This document shows, one piece after another, positions 6,583 through 12,800 of a stretch of DNA of 12,800 bases (position 1 is the stretch's first letter; each line of letters begins with the position of its first letter). The notes under the pieces are model-generated. The model saw nothing but the letters and a program-made list of their open reading frames with translations, was not told the DNA's origin and made no database searches. Location of the stretch: positions 1 to 12,800 of the forward strand of contig CANNNH010000030.1 in NCBI GenBank assembly GCA_947505915.1, written 5' to 3'. The position numbers were made by a program, and so were the translations under genes. This stretch comes from Comamonadaceae bacterium. Lineage in GTDB: Bacteria; Pseudomonadota; Gammaproteobacteria; Burkholderiales; Burkholderiaceae.

Positions 6583-8070
6583 TTACCCTTCTTTGATGGC
6601 CAGTGTGTAACTGGTTTTTTGCCATGCGATGGCTTCTTCACGCAGCAGGTAAGCAGATTGTGGGAAAGCCTCAGCCCAACCGGCGCGAAGCGTAACGCTA
6701 AAGTTGGAGTCTTCAAGCTTGAGGTTGAACCCGGCCAGGTCGGGGTTGCGCCTGGCATGGCAAAAAATGACGGCCAGTCGCAGTGCCATCAACTGCTGCA
6801 CAAACATCGTGTCACTGAAGTCTGCGTCCAGTTTGCGCAGCTTGCCGCGGTGTCCTAGAACCAACAGGCTCAAGCGGTGCAACTCCGGCAATGAAAAGCC
6901 GGGCGCATCGGCGTTATCCAAAATGTAGGCGCCGTGTTTGTGTTGGTCGTTGTGAGAAATATGGCTGCCAATTTCGTGCAACTGTGCAGCCCAGCCCAGC
7001 TTGTTTTCAAAGCGAACCAATTGTTCATCCGGGCCTTGACACAGCATAGCCAGCATTTGGCGAGCGGTGCGGCTCACGCGCTCGGCATGTATTCTGTCAA
7101 CGTCGAATTTGCGCGCCAGACTTTGCACCGTGTGTGAGCGCAAATCGGTCTGGGGCGCTTCCCGGTCTAGCAAATCGTAGAGCGCTCCGTGGCGCAACGC
7201 GCCGCGGGCCACATGCATGGTGTCGATGTTCATCAAATCAAACACGGCTCGAAGTACGCTGATACCACCACCAATCACGGGTCGGCGATCGTCTTTGAGG
7301 GACTCCATTTTCAGACGGTCTGCACTTTGGGCTTTGAGCAAGCGGTCCAGAAGCCAGTCCAGGCCTTCCCGTGTGATCAGGCCTTGTGGCCAACCTGAGG
7401 CGCCCAGCACGTCACTGACGGCACCCACGGTGCCGGAAGAGCCATAGGCGGTGTCCCATAGCTGTCTTTCAAACAAGGGCGTGGCTTCCTCGAGTACCGC
7501 TTTGGCCGCAATTTCTGCCGCTTTGAATGCGCGCTCTGTGAACTGTCCTTCAGGGAAATATTTCATGGACCACCGGACACTGCCTACCCGCAAGGACTCC
7601 ATGGTTTGTGCTTCAAGATCGCAACCCAGAATCATTTCGGTTGACCGCCCGCCAATGTCCACCACCAAACGGCGCTCAGTCGATTGAGGCAGCAGATGGG
7701 CCACTCCCTGGTAGATCATCCTCGCTTCTTCACGCCCTGCAATCACGTCAATGGGAAAGCCGAGCAGCTGGTGAGCCCGGGTGAGAAACACATCGCGGTT
7801 TCTGGCCTCACGCATCGTTTGTGTGGCGACCGCGCGAACCTGGTTTTTCTTGAAGCCGGCCAGACGTTCGCCAAAACGAGCCAGGCATTCCCAGCCGCGT
7901 TGCATGGCTTGCTCTGTGAGGTTGCGGTCGGCATCGAGTCCATTGCCTTGACGAACTGTTTCTTTTAAATATTCAGTAGGACGGATGATGCCGTCATCAA
8001 AGCGACCAATTTCAAGTCGAAAGCTGTTGGAGCCCAAATCCACAGCCGCCAGTCGGGTTCCGTTTTGCAT
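6583..8070 (-). CDS. ppx: Exopolyphosphatase, Ppx/GppA family
   Basis: Hydrolyses terminal phosphates from long-chain inorganic polyphosphate; the catabolic counterpart of PPK1. 495 residues, near the 500 typical of two-domain Ppx. Seen: AAVDLGSNSFRLEIG at residues 8-22 (first phosphate loop of the ASKHA fold), AGREEARMIYQG (about 111-122) holding the catalytic Glu, VVDIGGRSTEMI (about 136-147) as the second phosphate loop, YGSSGTVGAV, and a C-terminal HD-like helical domain with EIGSHISHNDQHKHGAY. The third Gly of the E. coli loop DIGGGSTE is Arg here. Ppx and GppA are hard to tell apart, but the HD-like domain and the company of ppk1 favour Ppx. AGGA stands 3 nt before the ATG, a short spacing. 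It is transcribed toward ppk1-sixA, not in one operon with them. Confidence 0.93.
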   Translation of the reverse strand: MQNGTRLAAVDLGSNSFRLEIGRFDDGIIRPTEYLKETVRQGNGLDADRNLTEQAMQRGWECLARFGERLAGFKKNQVRAVATQTMREARNRDVFLTRAHQLLGFPIDVIAGREEARMIYQGVAHLLPQSTERRLVVDIGGRSTEMILGCDLEAQTMESLRVGSVRWSMKYFPEGQFTERAFKAAEIAAKAVLEEATPLFERQLWDTAYGSSGTVGAVSDVLGASGWPQGLITREGLDWLLDRLLKAQSADRLKMESLKDDRRPVIGGGISVLRAVFDLMNIDTMHVARGALRHGALYDLLDREAPQTDLRSHTVQSLARKFDVDRIHAERVSRTARQMLAMLCQGPDEQLVRFENKLGWAAQLHEIGSHISHNDQHKHGAYILDNADAPGFSLPELHRLSLLVLGHRGKLRKLDADFSDTMFVQQLMALRLAVIFCHARRNPDLAGFNLKLEDSNFSVTLRAGWAEAFPQSAYLLREEAIAWQKTSYTLAIKEG

Positions 8071-8100
8071 AATTCCTGATTAATATTTTTCAAAGCCAGC

Positions 8101-8123
8101 ATAGCACCCGGGTGCTATTTTTT
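8101..8123. terminator. Perfect palindrome with T-tract on the + strand
   Basis: ATAGCACCCGGGTGCTAT (8101-8118) is a perfect 18-nt palindrome (7-bp stem with a CCGG loop) followed by six T on the + strand (8118-8123). It starts 4 nt beyond the trhA stop, where a terminator of the gap-arsJ-trhA mRNA is expected. On that (minus) strand, however, the A-tract comes before the stem and no U-tract follows. It would therefore terminate antisense transcription best, or act as an mRNA 3' end stabiliser. Confidence 0.4.
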
Positions 8124-8757
8124 AAACAGCGCAAGCCAAAACAGCAAAGAAATGGCAGGCCGTTCCGGTAGCAACCAAAGCGTGCCAGACCGTGTGGGCG
8201 TACTTCACCTTGGCATCCAGCGCGAAAAAAATGACGCCCACGGAGTAAGCGGCTCCGCCTAGCAACAAAAGGTTCATCACGCTGGAAGATACATTCTGCA
8301 CAACCGGTAGCGCTGCCACCAGCACCAGCCAACCCATCAGCAGGTAAAGGCTGGTGGACAGCCAGGGGGCGGATATTTTGTTGCTGATTTTCAATGCTGC
8401 ACCCAGCGCAGCGAGCAGCCAAACCAGCCCCAGCGTTAACCAATCCGGCGTTGCAGCGGGTATGGCCAGTGCAAAGGGTGTGTAACTGCCGGCGATGAAA
8501 AAAAAGATAGCGCCATGGTCAAGTTTCAGAAAGACGTTTTTACCCCGTCCGTCGGGCAGCGCATGGTAGACGGTGGAGGTGAAGTAGAGCAAAACCATTG
8601 TCAGCGCAAAGATGATTGCACCCGTGCGTGGCGCTTGACCAGCTGGATTGGCTGCACCCAGCAAAAAAGGCACTGCGACCAAGGCACCCAGCAGCGCCGC
8701 GCCGTGACTCAAGCTGTTGGCCAACTCTTCAGGCCGGCTTTGCGTGCGGGAGTTCAT
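8122..8757 (-). CDS. trhA: Hemolysin III / TrhA (PAQR-like) membrane protein
   Basis: Seven-helix inner-membrane protein of 211 residues in the hemolysin III/YqfA (PAQR-related) family. Seen: EELANSLSHGAAL near residues 10-22, STVYHAL with His at about 65, LDHGAIFFFIAGSYTP from about 79, and a C-terminal VWHALVATGTACHF; these Glu, His, Asp and Ser residues are the conserved putative metal-binding set. Despite the name, haemolytic activity is not implied. In E. coli TrhA has been tied to membrane energy and lipid homeostasis, and PAQR proteins share features with lipid hydrolases, but the reaction is unknown. The ATG overlaps the arsJ stop in ATGA (8754-8757), and only a weak AAGG lies nearby, so translation is probably coupled to arsJ. 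Third gene of the gap-arsJ-trhA operon. Confidence 0.9.
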   Translation of the reverse strand: MNSRTQSRPEELANSLSHGAALLGALVAVPFLLGAANPAGQAPRTGAIIFALTMVLLYFTSTVYHALPDGRGKNVFLKLDHGAIFFFIAGSYTPFALAIPAATPDWLTLGLVWLLAALGAALKISNKISAPWLSTSLYLLMGWLVLVAALPVVQNVSSSVMNLLLLGGAAYSVGVIFFALDAKVKYAHTVWHALVATGTACHFFAVLACAV

Positions 8758-10013
8758 GCCTTAGGGCGAACCACCGGCAGGGCCAATGTCACCAGCCAGC
8801 AGATAGTCAGCATCATGGCAGAAGCGACCAGCGCCCAAAGCAGACCGCCCCACTGGTACAGCAAGCCCGATAGCAGCGTTCCGCCAAAGCGGCCCAAGGC
8901 GTTGGCCGCGTAATAAAAACCGACGTCTTCAGCCGCTTTTTCACTACCGGCATAGGCCAGCACCAGGTAAGAGTGGACTGATGAATTGACTGCAAAGGCA
9001 ATGCCAAAGAGCACCAGGCCGAAAACCACCACCCATTGCAGTTGCGGTGCGTGCAGGCCCACGGCCACCGCCAGAGTGACAGTGATTGCAGCCAGTGCGG
9101 CAGACCACCAGCGTGCTGCCGGCACCTCGCGGCTCAGGCCGTCGTCACTGCGGCGCACGATCTGCGGTGCCAAGGCTTGCACCAGGCCGTAGCCAATCGT
9201 CCAAAGCGCTAAAAAGCCGCCCACCATGGTGAAGGTCCAGCCGGATGCATACAAAAACACAGGCACGCCCACCACAAACCAAACATCGCGTGCGCCAAAC
9301 AGCACCACACGCGCCAGCGCCAGCAGGTTGATGCCCCGGTTTTTGGCCAAAAATTCCTTGGCTGTTTTGGAGGCTTCTCGTTTGCCCATCAAACGCGGCA
9401 CAAACATCAGCACGCCTGCCAGCACCACGCCCAGCAGGGCGGCCATGACCCACAAAGCTTGGGCAAAGCCTAATTGGTCCAGCAGCAAGCCGCCCAGGAA
9501 AAAGCCAACACCCTTCATCGCATTTTTGCTGCCGGTGAACCAGGCCACCCACTTGAAAAGTTGACCACTGCCTTGGTTCTGGGCACGGTCTGCCGTGATT
9601 TTGATGGCCGATTTACTGGCTGTTTTGGTGAGATCTTTGGCAACGCCGCAGATACCTTGCGCGATCACCACCCACGTCACGGACAAGGCCGCAGTCCATC
9701 CGGGATCCAGCAGGGAGAGCAGCAAAAAACCGATGATCTGCAAGCTCATTCCCACGGCCAGCATGCGGGCAATGCCGTAGCGAGTGGCCAGCCAGCCGCC
9801 TATCAGGTTGGCCAAAACGCCGGCAGCCTCGTACAGCAAGAACAGCAAAGCCAGCGAGAACGATGAGTAGCCCAGCCGGTAAAAATGCAGCAGCACCATC
9901 ATGCGCAGCGCACCGTCTGTCAGTGTGAAGCCCCAGTAGGCGGCAGTGACGATGGCGTAGTCGCGAACAGCGGCTTTGCGCTCGCTCAGTTGCGCCAGCA
10001 AAGTGTCTGACAT
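8754..10013 (-). CDS. arsJ: ArsJ, 1-arseno-3-phosphoglycerate efflux MFS transporter
   Basis: Inner-membrane MFS exporter of 419 residues. In characterised systems ArsJ expels 1-arseno-3-phosphoglycerate, which the partner GAPDH makes from glyceraldehyde-3-phosphate and arsenate; the product breaks down outside the cell, giving net arsenate resistance. Seen: the family N-terminus YWGFTLTDGALRMMVLLHF (about residues 26-44), LFLLYEAAGVLANLIGGWLATRYG (motif-A region), GVAKDLTKTASKSAIK (about 124-138), and KWVAWFTGSKNAMKGVGFFLGG (about 154-175), with about 12 membrane segments. I chose ATG 10013, five nt after the gap stop. A TTG at 10046 would overlap gap by 28 nt and add an atypical His-rich tail. 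Tight linkage to a GAPDH gene is the hallmark of this system. No arsR or arsC is visible in the window. Confidence 0.92.
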   Translation of the reverse strand: MSDTLLAQLSERKAAVRDYAIVTAAYWGFTLTDGALRMMVLLHFYRLGYSSFSLALLFLLYEAAGVLANLIGGWLATRYGIARMLAVGMSLQIIGFLLLSLLDPGWTAALSVTWVVIAQGICGVAKDLTKTASKSAIKITADRAQNQGSGQLFKWVAWFTGSKNAMKGVGFFLGGLLLDQLGFAQALWVMAALLGVVLAGVLMFVPRLMGKREASKTAKEFLAKNRGINLLALARVVLFGARDVWFVVGVPVFLYASGWTFTMVGGFLALWTIGYGLVQALAPQIVRRSDDGLSREVPAARWWSAALAAITVTLAVAVGLHAPQLQWVVVFGLVLFGIAFAVNSSVHSYLVLAYAGSEKAAEDVGFYYAANALGRFGGTLLSGLLYQWGGLLWALVASAMMLTICWLVTLALPVVRPKA

Positions 10014-10018
10014 CGGCT

Positions 10019-11062
10019 TCAGATGCCCGTGTTTTGCATGTGGCAAGCCAGGTCTACCATGCGGCAGGCGTAGCCCATTTCATTGTCATACCAGGCGTAG
10101 ACCTTGAGCAGCGTGCCGTCGGTCACCATGGTCGACAGGGCATCAACGATAGAGCTGCGTGTGTCTCCGGCATAGTCTGCGCTGACAAGCGGGCGTTCTT
10201 CGTAGCCCAGAATACCCGCCAGAGGACCGCGGGCGGCGGCCGCAAAGAGCGCATTGACTTCGTCAGCCGTGGTGGGTCGCTGGAGCTCGAACACGCAATC
10301 TGTCAATGAGGCATTGAGCACAGGCGCTCGCACGGCATGGCCATTGAGTTTGCCCTTGAGTTCCGGGTAGATCAAGGCGATGGCTGTGGCGCTGCCGGTG
10401 GTGGTTGGTGCCAGGCTCAGCATGGCGCTACGGGCACGGCGCAAGTCTTTGTGCGGAGCATCCACCACGAGGTTGGTGTTGGTCGGGTTGTGGATGGTGG
10501 TGATCTGGCCGTGACGTATGCCTAGATTTTCCTGAATCACTTTGACCACAGGCGCCAGGCAATTGGTGGTGCAGGATGCGGCGGTCACGATACGGTCGCT
10601 GGCCGGGTTGTAGCGCTCATGGTTGACGCCCACCACCACATTAAGGACATTGCCAACTTTCACCGGCGCCGCCACGATCACGCGTTTGGCGCCACGGTCA
10701 AAATGGCCTTGCAGCGTCTCAGGGGTGAGAAATTTACCGGTGCACTCCAGTACCAGTTCTACCCCCAAGTCGCCCCAGGGAATGTCAGCTGGCGCAGCAT
10801 GCGTGCTAAATGAAATTGATTGCTGATTGATTTGAACTGCATGCGCTTCATGCGCGCCGATCTCTGCGCGCCATTGGCCTTGAATGCTGTCAAACGCGAG
10901 CAAGTGGGCTGTGGCGGCTGCACCGCCCTTGAGTTCATTGAGGTGAACCACATCCAGTCGGTTTGCTTGGCGGGGGTCATCCGCAGGTCGATGCGCTGCG
11001 CCCATGGCGGCCCGCAGTGCCAGACGCCCGATCCGTCCCATGCCGTTGATGCCAACTCTCAT
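10019..11062 (-). CDS. gap: ArsJ-associated glyceraldehyde-3-phosphate dehydrogenase
   Basis: Type I GAPDH of 347 residues. In the ArsJ pathway it uses arsenate in place of phosphate to form 1-arseno-3-phosphoglycerate for export. Seen: [18 protein letters not shown] (Rossmann start), VHLNELKGG after the second strand, [11 protein letters not shown] with catalytic Cys164, [34 protein letters not shown] with the phosphate-site Thr and Arg residues, [24 protein letters not shown] and WYDNEMGY. The last motif has Met where almost all GAPDHs have Trp. PHKDLRRAR and the adjacent arsJ mark it as the arsenate-pathway paralogue rather than housekeeping GapA. AGGAA 8 nt before ATG 11062 and the family N-terminus fix the start; the longer frame to 11146 would run over the Pho-box-like site. 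First gene of gap-arsJ-trhA, divergent from phoX. Confidence 0.92.
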   Translation of the reverse strand: MRVGINGMGRIGRLALRAAMGAAHRPADDPRQANRLDVVHLNELKGGAAATAHLLAFDSIQGQWRAEIGAHEAHAVQINQQSISFSTHAAPADIPWGDLGVELVLECTGKFLTPETLQGHFDRGAKRVIVAAPVKVGNVLNVVVGVNHERYNPASDRIVTAASCTTNCLAPVVKVIQENLGIRHGQITTIHNPTNTNLVVDAPHKDLRRARSAMLSLAPTTTGSATAIALIYPELKGKLNGHAVRAPVLNASLTDCVFELQRPTTADEVNALFAAAARGPLAGILGYEERPLVSADYAGDTRSSIVDALSTMVTDGTLLKVYAWYDNEMGYACRMVDLACHMQNTGI

Positions 11063-11098
11063 AATTATTCTTCCTAAAGGTGCTGGAGGGAAGTTCCA

Positions 11099-11132
11099 AT
11101 TTTTGACCTCTGGTATGTCAATTGTGTGACAA
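11099..11132 (-). promoter_or_regulatory. Pho-box-like promoter for gap-arsJ-trhA
   Basis: On the minus strand TTGTCAC (+ 11126-11132), spacer ACAA and TTGACAT (+ 11115-11121) are direct repeats 11 bp apart, 10 of 14 half-site positions matching CTGTCAT. Exactly 10 nt later comes CAAAAT (+ 11099-11104, 4/6 to TATAAT), about 37 nt before the gap ATG. The geometry equals that of the ppk1 and phoX sites. The same bases also read as an imperfect inverted repeat, TGTCA (11116-11120 region) and TGACA (11127-11131). Confidence 0.5.
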
Positions 11133-11150
11133 AAACTGGACTCCACTTGG

Positions 11151-11184
11151 GTGACATCACATTGTCATACGACTCCGTTTCAAT
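11151..11184 (+). promoter_or_regulatory. Pho box and -10 element for phoX
   Basis: GTGACAT (11151-11157), spacer CACA and TTGTCAT (11162-11168) are direct repeats 11 bp apart, 11 of 14 half-site positions matching CTGTCAT. TTCAAT (11179-11184, 4/6 to TATAAT) follows after exactly 10 nt. Transcription would begin near 11191, about 66 nt before the phoX ATG. PhoX genes are classic members of the PhoB regulon, which supports the call. Confidence 0.65.
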
Positions 11185-11256
11185 GCTTAAGCGCTCAAAA
11201 GTCAGTTACCAATGAGCCGGATTTCATCGCTACTTTTTCATCCTCTGGAGTTATCA

Positions 11257-12800
11257 ATGTCACACAATTTCGACGACGACATCTGCAATCAATCAAACAA
11301 TGAGCACTTTCAAAGTGTGCTCGGAAAAACGCTTGAAAACCCATCCCGCCGCCGCATGATTCAAGGCGGTTTCGGTCTGGCTGCGCTGTCAACCATGGCC
11401 ATGCTGCCCGGTTGCGCCAGCATGGGCCAAACAGGTGCTGCCAAGAGCGCTTCGCTGGGCTTTCCATCTATCGACAAGAGCGTGCTTGACAACGTGATTT
11501 TGCCGCCTGGCTACAGCTACAAGGTCTTGCATGCCGGTGGTGATCCACTTAACCGCAGCGTTGCCGCCTATTCCAACCAGGGCACTGAGACTGATGACTG
11601 GTCTGCCCGCATTGGTGACCAGCATGATGGCATGGACATTTATTACGTTGATGCCGCCGGCAAGTACTCTGACAAGGACACGGGTCGCGCTGTATTGGCT
11701 GTGAACCATGAAAGCTCGGCCGAGGCTCATTACCTGCACCCCAAAGGTCAGACCTCGAACGGCGTTACCGGTCTCAAGTTTGATCAGTTCGGCCAGTGGA
11801 ACCTGGGCAACCGCCCTGAGCTGGAAGTGCTCAAAGAAATCAATCTGCACGGCGTCTCAGTGGTTGAACTCAGCAAGAACGCCTCCGGCTGGAGCTACAA
11901 GCTCGAGTCACCCATGAACCGCCGTGTGACACCGCAGACCCCTGTGCGCATCACAGGTCCGGCCGCCCACATGGCTGATATTCGCACCATGATGAGCACC
12001 CGCTATGACCCCAGCGGCGCCACCAGCCGCGGCACGCTCAACAATTGCGGTCACGGCAAGACGCCATGGGGTACCTTCCTGGCCTGCGAAGAAAACTGGT
12101 CCATGTATTACCAGATTCCCGTGGGTGCGAACGCGGGTGATGCCAAGACCGTGGCTTCACGCAAGCGCTATGGTGTCGCCAGCGCAGCCCTGACCAGCGC
12201 CAACAAAACAGAGCGCAGCCAGGGTTGGCACACAGTGTCGGCCAGCGATGATCGTTTTGCCCGCTGGAACATTGCCGCCTCCGGCAACTCAGCTGCAGAA
12301 GATTTCCGCAATGAGCCCAATACTTTCGGTTATAACGTTGAAATTGATCCGCTGGCACCCAATTCAGTGCCTGCCAAGCGCGTTGCCATGGGCCGTTTTG
12401 CGCACGAGGCTGCAGTTTGCAGTCTGCCTAAACAAGGCGCTCCACTGGCCTTTTACATGGGCTGCGATGCCCGTAACGAGTACATCTACAAATTTGTCTC
12501 GACAGCCAATTGGGATGCCAAAGACATTGGCGGCGGTATGGCAGCCGGTGACAAGTATTTGTCAGAAGGCAAGCTCTACGTTGCCAAGTTCAATGCAGAT
12601 GGCAAAGGCCAGTGGCTTGAGCTGACTATCACGGACCCGCGTATCGCCAACCACACGGCTTACCGCTTTGCCAACCAGGCTGACGTGCTGATCAACACGC
12701 GTCACGCGGCTGATGCGCTGGGCGCTACCCCAATGGATCGCCCTGAGTGGGGTGCAGTCAACTACCAAAATGGCGAGATCTATTTCGCGTTGACCAATAA
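11257..12800 (+). CDS. phoX: PhoX-family alkaline phosphatase, 5' part
   Basis: Secreted metal-dependent phosphomonoesterase (DUF839/PhoX family) that releases phosphate from organic esters outside the cytoplasm. 514 codons are open to the window edge; the family usually has about 600-700 residues, so the C-terminus is missing. Seen: a Tat signal with SRRRMIQ (twin Arg at 31-32) after a long n-region, a hydrophobic stretch, then LPGC with Cys53, a possible lipobox; VNHESS (149-154); the family core NNCGHGKTPWGTFLACEENW (262-281), which in studied PhoX enzymes supplies metal ligands including the iron-bridging cysteine; RFAHEA (380-385); CDARNEYIYKF (403-413) and RPEWGAV (495-501). GGAG six nt before the ATG supports the start. 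Divergent from gap-arsJ with 194 nt between them, behind a Pho box. Confidence 0.95.
   Translation, partial: MSHNFDDDICNQSNNEHFQSVLGKTLENPSRRRMIQGGFGLAALSTMAMLPGCASMGQTGAAKSASLGFPSIDKSVLDNVILPPGYSYKVLHAGGDPLNRSVAAYSNQGTETDDWSARIGDQHDGMDIYYVDAAGKYSDKDTGRAVLAVNHESSAEAHYLHPKGQTSNGVTGLKFDQFGQWNLGNRPELEVLKEINLHGVSVVELSKNASGWSYKLESPMNRRVTPQTPVRITGPAAHMADIRTMMSTRYDPSGATSRGTLNNCGHGKTPWGTFLACEENWSMYYQIPVGANAGDAKTVASRKRYGVASAALTSANKTERSQGWHTVSASDDRFARWNIAASGNSAAEDFRNEPNTFGYNVEIDPLAPNSVPAKRVAMGRFAHEAAVCSLPKQGAPLAFYMGCDARNEYIYKFVSTANWDAKDIGGGMAAGDKYLSEGKLYVAKFNADGKGQWLELTITDPRIANHTAYRFANQADVLINTRHAADALGATPMDRPEWGAVNYQNGEIYFALTN

Noticed and set aside
10014..10046. Upstream TTG start for arsJ
   Set aside because: It would add 11 non-homologous residues overlapping gap. 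The ATG at 10013 matches the family N-terminus.
11063..11146. N-terminal extension of gap to ATG 11146
   Set aside because: The family begins at [13 protein letters not shown], which has its own AGGAA site. The extension is unlike GAPDH and covers the predicted promoter.
11389..11850. 153-codon minus strand ORF inside phoX
   Set aside because: It is a shadow of the phoX frame, which shows Tat signal and PhoX motifs without interruption.
1..12800. CRISPR arrays, insertion sequences, tRNA or rRNA genes
   Set aside because: No regularly spaced repeats, transposase-like proteins, terminal inverted repeats or cloverleaf sequences were seen on reading through the window.

Overview
The window looks like chromosomal DNA from a betaproteobacterium of the Burkholderiales, most likely the family Comamonadaceae (Rhodoferax/Polaromonas-like). 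This placement is an inference from moderately high GC, protein styles (the OlsB, Ppx and Lys/Ala-rich H1-like proteins) and gene order. No rRNA, tRNA, IS element, CRISPR array or phage gene was seen. Ten protein genes are supported; the first and last run off the window.

Layout. 1-788 (+): 3' part of dusA, a tRNA-dihydrouridine synthase. 733-1938 (-): an MFS transporter whose 3' end overlaps dusA tail to tail. 1939-2336: a long intergenic region with clustered dyad symmetry and one doubtful small ORF. 2337-3182 (+): an OlsB-type ornithine lipid N-acyltransferase. 3234-3251: a near-perfect Pho box. 3339-6026 (+): ppk1 (polyphosphate kinase) and, 3 nt later, sixA (phosphohistidine phosphatase). 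6048-6494 (-): a histone H1-like Lys/Ala/Pro-rich protein. 6583-8070 (-): ppx (exopolyphosphatase). 8122-11062 (-): an apparent operon gap - arsJ - trhA, made of the ArsJ-associated glyceraldehyde-3-phosphate dehydrogenase, the 1-arseno-3-phosphoglycerate exporter, and a hemolysin III/PAQR membrane protein whose start codon overlaps the arsJ stop (ATGA). 11257-12800 (+): the first 514 codons of a Tat-exported PhoX-family alkaline phosphatase.

How the genes fit together. Nearly everything from 2337 onward can be read as one phosphorus-stress neighbourhood. It covers phosphate scavenging outside the cytoplasm (phoX), phosphate storage and remobilisation (ppk1, ppx, with sixA and an H1-like protein between them), membrane lipids without phosphorus (olsB), and detoxification of arsenate, the phosphate mimic (gap-arsJ). 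Pho-box-like direct repeats with 11-bp periodicity, each followed after exactly 10 nt by a -10-like hexamer, lie upstream of ppk1, phoX and, on the opposite strand, gap-arsJ. A weaker one lies upstream of olsB.

The most interesting proposal is that the arsenate efflux pair gap-arsJ is a divergent partner of phoX under PhoB control, with no arsR gene beside it. A second proposal is that the H1-like protein inside the polyphosphate locus connects polyphosphate granules to the nucleoid. Both are inferences from sequence and context and need experimental or comparative tests.
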